NCBI RefSeq assembly: GCF_002262875.1
Contig: NZ_NKYE01000001.1
Span: forward strand, 558,001-622,000
DNA length: 64,000 nucleotides
Direction: 5' to 3'
Source: Amycolatopsis antarctica
GTDB taxonomy: Bacteria > Actinomycetota > Actinomycetes > Mycobacteriales > Pseudonocardiaceae
A model generated the notes under the pieces. It saw only the letters and a program-made list of their open reading frames with translations, had not been told where the DNA came from and ran no database searches. Both the position numbers and the translations under genes were made by a program. The first letter of the stretch is position 1. Each line of letters begins with the position of its first letter. Shown piece by piece: positions 60,704 to 64,000 of the stretch.

Positions 60704-61501
60704 TCAGAGGAGTTCGGAGACCTCGCGGGCGGCCAGGCGAAGGCCCTCGAACGCGGCGTCCGTCGACTGCGGGTGCTGTGCGTGCACGGCGATCCGGAAC
60801 AACAGCGCGCGCAAGAGCAACTGCGGCCACTCCGGCAGGTGCGCCCAGCGCCGCAGCAGTTCCGGATCGGCATCGCCCCAGGCGACAGCGTCCACGGCGA
60901 CGATCGCCGCGCCCCATTCGGCGGGCCGGAAGTACGGGCTGAAGTCGACGATCCCCGGTGCGGCATCGCCGTCGAAGAGCACCCGGCCGAGCAGGTCGCC
61001 GTGCACGAGCTGGTCGGGCAGCGTCAGCTCCCGGCGGGCGCCTGCCAGCACCTCGAACAGCCGGCCACCACCGGCCTCGGTCAGATCGGCGTCCTGTTCC
61101 TCCCAGGCCATCCGGTCGGCGCGGGCGTAGATGTCGGTGCGGGCGCCCAGGAAGTCCGGGCGCGGGAGGTCCACGGTGGCCTGATGCAGCTTGATCGCGG
61201 CCAGCATCACGGAGTCCACCCGGTACTCCGGCCGGCCGCTGACGTGCCGGTACGCCGACCAGCCCGCCAGCACGTACCGGCCGTCGGTGGAGCGCAGCGG
61301 CTTGCCGATGCGCAGATCCGGGACGTCGATGTGCTGGAGGGTGCGGGAGAGCCACATGGTGTACGTGCGGTCGGTGACCGGGCGGAGCACGGTGCCGCCG
61401 GCGAGCCAGCCCGATCCGTCGGGCAGGGGCTCGGCGTCGGCGGCCCGGGCACCGAACGCGGCGCACACGTGCGCTGGGGGCGGCTGCCGGTCTGCGGTCA
61501 C
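60704..61501 (-). CDS. TIGR02569 family protein (APH-like fold)
   Basis: 265 residues from GTG 61501. Its best match in pattern is the actinobacterial TIGR02569 family, which has an aminoglycoside-phosphotransferase-like C-terminal half: LVHGDLLGRVLFDGD has His-Gly-Asp and GIVDFSPYFRPAEWG has the second Asp region. The ATP-binding N-lobe is reduced. The place upstream of moeZ and a DUF3152 gene corresponds to Rv3205c-Rv3207c, which supports the call. Substrate unknown. Confidence 0.82.
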   Translation of the reverse strand: MTADRQPPPAHVCAAFGARAADAEPLPDGSGWLAGGTVLRPVTDRTYTMWLSRTLQHIDVPDLRIGKPLRSTDGRYVLAGWSAYRHVSGRPEYRVDSVMLAAIKLHQATVDLPRPDFLGARTDIYARADRMAWEEQDADLTEAGGGRLFEVLAGARRELTLPDQLVHGDLLGRVLFDGDAAPGIVDFSPYFRPAEWGAAIVAVDAVAWGDADPELLRRWAHLPEWPQLLLRALLFRIAVHAQHPQSTDAAFEGLRLAAREVSELL

Positions 61502-61640
61502 GCGCGTGACCGTATCGCGCCACGGTCCGTGTCCGGGGTCCGCCCGGCCGGTCACGGCAGTGTCATTGCTGCTTTTGGCGGGCAAGCAGTGCGGCGCCCG
61601 TCACCCGGACGGACGCCGCACCGGCGGTGGAACGTCTGGC

Positions 61641-62831
61641 TCAGTACGTCGGCAGGCTCGTGTCGACCTGGTTCGCCCAGGCGAGCACGCCACCGCCGAG
61701 ATGGGTCGCGTCGGCGAAGCCGGCCTTGTGCAGGGCGGCGAGCGCGTCCGCGGAACGGGCACCGGACTTGCAGTGCAGCACGATCGGCTTGTCCTGCGGC
61801 AGCTCGGCCAGCGCCTCACCGGAGAGGATGCGGTCCTTCGGGATCAGCTTGGCGCCCTTGATGTTGACGATCTCGTACTCGTGCGGCTCGCGGACGTCGA
61901 TCAGCTCGAAGTTGTCGCCGTTGTCGAACTTGGCCTTCAACTCGGCGGCGGTGATCGTGTGCCCCGAGGCCGCCTGCTGCGCCTCGTCGGACACCACGCC
62001 GCAGAACGCCTCGTAGTCGATCAGCTCGGTGATCTTCGGCGTCTCCGGGTCCTTGCGGACCTTCACCTCGCGGTAGCGCATCTCCAGCGCGTCGTAGCTG
62101 ATCAGCCTGCCGAGCAGCGGCTCACCGATACCGGTGATCAGCTTGATCGCCTCGTTCACCATGATCGAGCCGATGGACGCGCACAACACGCCCAGCACGC
62201 CACCCTCGGCGCACGAGGGCACCATCCCGGGCGGTGGCGGCTCGGGGTAGAGGTCGCGGTAGTTCAGGCCCTTGCCGTTCGGCGCGTCCTCCCAGAAGAC
62301 GCTGGCCTGCCCCTCGAAGCGGAAGATCGAACCCCACACGTACGGCTTGCCCAGCAGCACCGCCGCGTCGTTGACGAGGTAGCGGGTGGCGAAGTTGTCC
62401 GTACCGTCCAGGATCAGGTCGTAGCCCTCGAAGATGCCCAGCGCGTTCGAGCTCTCCAGCCGCTCGGTGTGCAGGTGCACCTTGACGAAGGGGTTCACCT
62501 CGGCGATCGACTCCTGCGCGGAGGCCGCCTTGAGCTTGCCGACGTCCGATTGGCCGTGAATGACCTGGCGGTGCAGGTTCGACTCGTCGACCTCGTCGAA
62601 GTCCACGATGCCGAGCGTGCCCACGCCGGCGGCGGCCAGGTAGAGCAGCGCCGGGCTGCCCAGCCCGCCCGCGCCGATGACCAGGACCTTGGCGTTCTTC
62701 AGTCGCTTCTGCCCGATCATCCCGACATCCGGGATGATCAGGTGCCTGCTGTAGCGGGCGACCTCGTCCTTGGTGAGTTCGGCGGCCGGTTCCACCAGCG
62801 GCGGCAGAGCCGTCTCCCGCGTGTCTGACAT
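61641..62831 (-). CDS. moeZ: Adenylyltransferase/sulfurtransferase MoeZ
   Basis: 396 residues. The N-terminal MoeB/ThiF domain has KVLVIGAGGLGSPALLYLAA, IVDFDEVDESNLHRQVIHGQ, and VPSCAEGGVLGVLCASIGS with the transthioesterification Cys. The C-terminal 100 residues are a rhodanese domain with the persulfide Cys in VLHCKSGARSADALAAL. MoeZ activates sulfur-carrier proteins for molybdopterin, thiamine or cysteine synthesis. The gene is followed on the same strand by TIGR02569, and preceded by DUF3152. Confidence 0.94.
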   Translation of the reverse strand: MSDTRETALPPLVEPAAELTKDEVARYSRHLIIPDVGMIGQKRLKNAKVLVIGAGGLGSPALLYLAAAGVGTLGIVDFDEVDESNLHRQVIHGQSDVGKLKAASAQESIAEVNPFVKVHLHTERLESSNALGIFEGYDLILDGTDNFATRYLVNDAAVLLGKPYVWGSIFRFEGQASVFWEDAPNGKGLNYRDLYPEPPPPGMVPSCAEGGVLGVLCASIGSIMVNEAIKLITGIGEPLLGRLISYDALEMRYREVKVRKDPETPKITELIDYEAFCGVVSDEAQQAASGHTITAAELKAKFDNGDNFELIDVREPHEYEIVNIKGAKLIPKDRILSGEALAELPQDKPIVLHCKSGARSADALAALHKAGFADATHLGGGVLAWANQVDTSLPTY

Positions 62832-62979
62832 CAGAGGTCCTCCATCTCGCGACCATGCATCTCACGACCGTGACATCGTCTCGTCCGGGTACAACGCGGC
62901 CGGGCCCCAGTCTCTTCCGAGCGGGCGGCTCGCGCGCCCGTGCCCACATGGTGGAACCCGAACTCCGGCGCCGGCCGTT

Positions 62980-64000
62980 CTAGCTCGACGGGTTGGGCCA
63001 GGCGTTCGGTTTGCAGATGACGCCGTCGGTCGGGACCGCGTCCTTGTTGTACTCGTCGACCTGGTTGAGTTGCGCGACGTAGTCGTTGGACACCCCGAAC
63101 GTCTGCTGCATCATCACCGGCGCCAGTCCGTCCGGCGCGTCGCAACCCTTGTGCTGGTTGCCGAGGGCGTGGCCCACCTCGTGGTTGATCGCGTACTGCC
63201 GGTAGCTCGTCATGTCCGAGGAGAACGCCTTCGCCCCGCGCACCCAGCGGGCCAGGTTGATGACGACCCGCTTGTCCGGATTGCGCTTGTAGCAGGACGA
63301 CTCGTAGGGGATCGAGAACCCGCACATGTCCGGCCGGTGCGTGGTGTCCGGGGAGGTGAGGCTGACCTTGAAGTCGGGTTCCTCGCCCGCGCCGACGCGC
63401 CGCAGCGACACCTCGCCGGAGCCGGTCCAGCTCCGCGGGTCGGACAGGGTGCCCTCGACGGCGGTGGCGAACGAGTCGTCGCCGGTGTAGCTCGCGGCGT
63501 CCAGGCCGTCCTCGACCTCGACGGTGTACGTCAGCACCTCGCCCACCGTGCCCGCCTGCTCGCCGCCCCCGTCGACGACGTGCCAGCTCCCGGCGCCCGC
63601 CTGGGTGTATTCGCCGCCCTCGGGCAGCTCGGCGGTGGGGATGTTCACCGCGACCGGAGCGGCCGGGTTCTCGGTGGCGATCGCGGCGGGAGCCTCCTCG
63701 GAGGTCCCGGTGGTCTTCTCCTCGGGCTGCGCGCCGGAACCCATGCCGTTGTCGACGACGACCAGCACGGTCAGCACCATCAGCACCGGAAGGGCGTACA
63801 CCCGCCAGCCGTACTTGCTGATCAGCCGGGAGGCCTTCGACGGGTTCGCCGGCGTCTCGTCCTCGTCCTCGTCGTCCGGGGGGAGCGGCGGCGGCGGGGA
63901 CCCGGCGGCCTCGGGACGCCAGGACGCTCGCAACGGCTCGCCGCCGGTGCGCCTGCGTCCGGGGGAGTAACGCTCGTCGGACGGTCTCGGTTCACCCGCG
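62980..64000 (-). CDS. DUF3152 zinc metalloprotease-like protein, N-terminus beyond window
   Basis: The frame is open to the last base of the window, so the start lies outside; a TTG at 63933 is inside the frame but the preceding residues (PSDERYSPGRRRTGGEPL) look like the conserved N-terminal tail. One membrane helix (YALPVLMVLTVLVVVDNGMG) anchors an external domain. The zinc site is INHEVGHALGNQH, the HExxHxxGxxH pattern of metzincins. The domain has four cysteines, probably disulfide-paired. The location next to moeZ matches Rv3207c. Its substrates are not known. Confidence 0.9.
   Translation of the reverse strand, partial: AGEPRPSDERYSPGRRRTGGEPLRASWRPEAAGSPPPPLPPDDEDEDETPANPSKASRLISKYGWRVYALPVLMVLTVLVVVDNGMGSGAQPEEKTTGTSEEAPAAIATENPAAPVAVNIPTAELPEGGEYTQAGAGSWHVVDGGGEQAGTVGEVLTYTVEVEDGLDAASYTGDDSFATAVEGTLSDPRSWTGSGEVSLRRVGAGEEPDFKVSLTSPDTTHRPDMCGFSIPYESSCYKRNPDKRVVINLARWVRGAKAFSSDMTSYRQYAINHEVGHALGNQHKGCDAPDGLAPVMMQQTFGVSNDYVAQLNQVDEYNKDAVPTDGVICKPNAWPNPSS

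Noticed and set aside
59873..60966. Minus-strand frames at the right edge of island B, searched for transposase or regulator remnants
   Set aside because: Arg/Ser-rich translations without motifs; the longer one runs antiparallel through the TIGR02569 gene.

Overview
The window is GC-rich, densely coding chromosomal DNA from a high-GC actinobacterium, most likely a member of the Pseudonocardiales. The evidence is the combination of F420 biosynthesis genes, the succinylase (dapC/D/E) lysine route, glucosyl-3-phosphoglycerate synthase, a SigE/RseA/HtrA/TatB block, an LpqY-SugABC trehalose importer, DUF3117, DUF3152 and 13E12-type HNH proteins. Many starts are GTG or TTG, and many neighbours overlap by 4 bp. 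No rRNA, tRNA, CRISPR array or complete insertion sequence was recognised. The genus is an inference.

Much of the core follows gene order known from mycobacteria, in rearranged blocks. (1) 1-4949: glycosyltransferases, a WbbL-like rhamnosyltransferase, a mannose-1-phosphate guanylyltransferase-like enzyme and a DNA glycosylase. (2) 5021-10506: a tiny membrane protein, a GntR/membrane-protein pair with a visible operator, and an overlapping operon GNAT-fbiA-fbiB-Nudix for coenzyme F420. (3) 10704-17321: ferredoxin-dapC, a CHAD protein, dapD, a lipoprotein, dapE and two LOG-family proteins. (4) 17358-24609: PlsC acyltransferase, gpgS, a 13E12/HNH gene in repeat-rich flanks, a DivIVA-like protein, an SRPBCC protein, Tag glycosylase, an enoyl-CoA hydratase-like enzyme and DUF3117. 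(5) 24769-33077: leucyl aminopeptidase, a LysR/MFS divergent pair, an O-methyltransferase, then sigE-rseA-htrA-tatB. (6) 39151-51072: mrp, DUF1003, an MgtE-N/CBS protein, a phosphotransferase, an acyl-CoA dehydrogenase, envelope proteins and lpqY-sugABC. (7) 60704-64000: a TIGR02569 protein, moeZ and a DUF3152 metalloprotease that runs off the right end.

Two RiPP (ribosomally made, modified peptide) islands interrupt this core. Island A (33639-39112, between tatB and mrp) holds a thymidylate-kinase-like P-loop enzyme, a nucleotidyltransferase whose C-terminus resembles a PqqD/RRE peptide-binding fold, a 43-residue precursor with an FxLD-type leader motif and one cysteine, a perfect 18-bp hairpin, and a full-length LanB dehydratase. 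No LanC cyclase, transporter or protease is present. Island B (52356-59589) is a minus-strand lanthipeptide cluster: a three-domain synthetase that keeps the Cys/Cys/His zinc ligands expected of class IV LanL, a prolyl-oligopeptidase-like S9 peptidase, three precursor genes of 47-49 codons, and an ABC exporter. The precursors share an ALQ-x-LP leader motif, a Pro just before a Cys-Cys pair, and a T-C-x-x-C-T core motif.

Flanking and intergenic DNA carries unusual repeats: a 22-bp repeat family at two distant loci, paired 22-bp palindromes after the aminopeptidase, a 15-bp tandem array, and TCTCAG direct repeats with an 11-bp period upstream of sigE.
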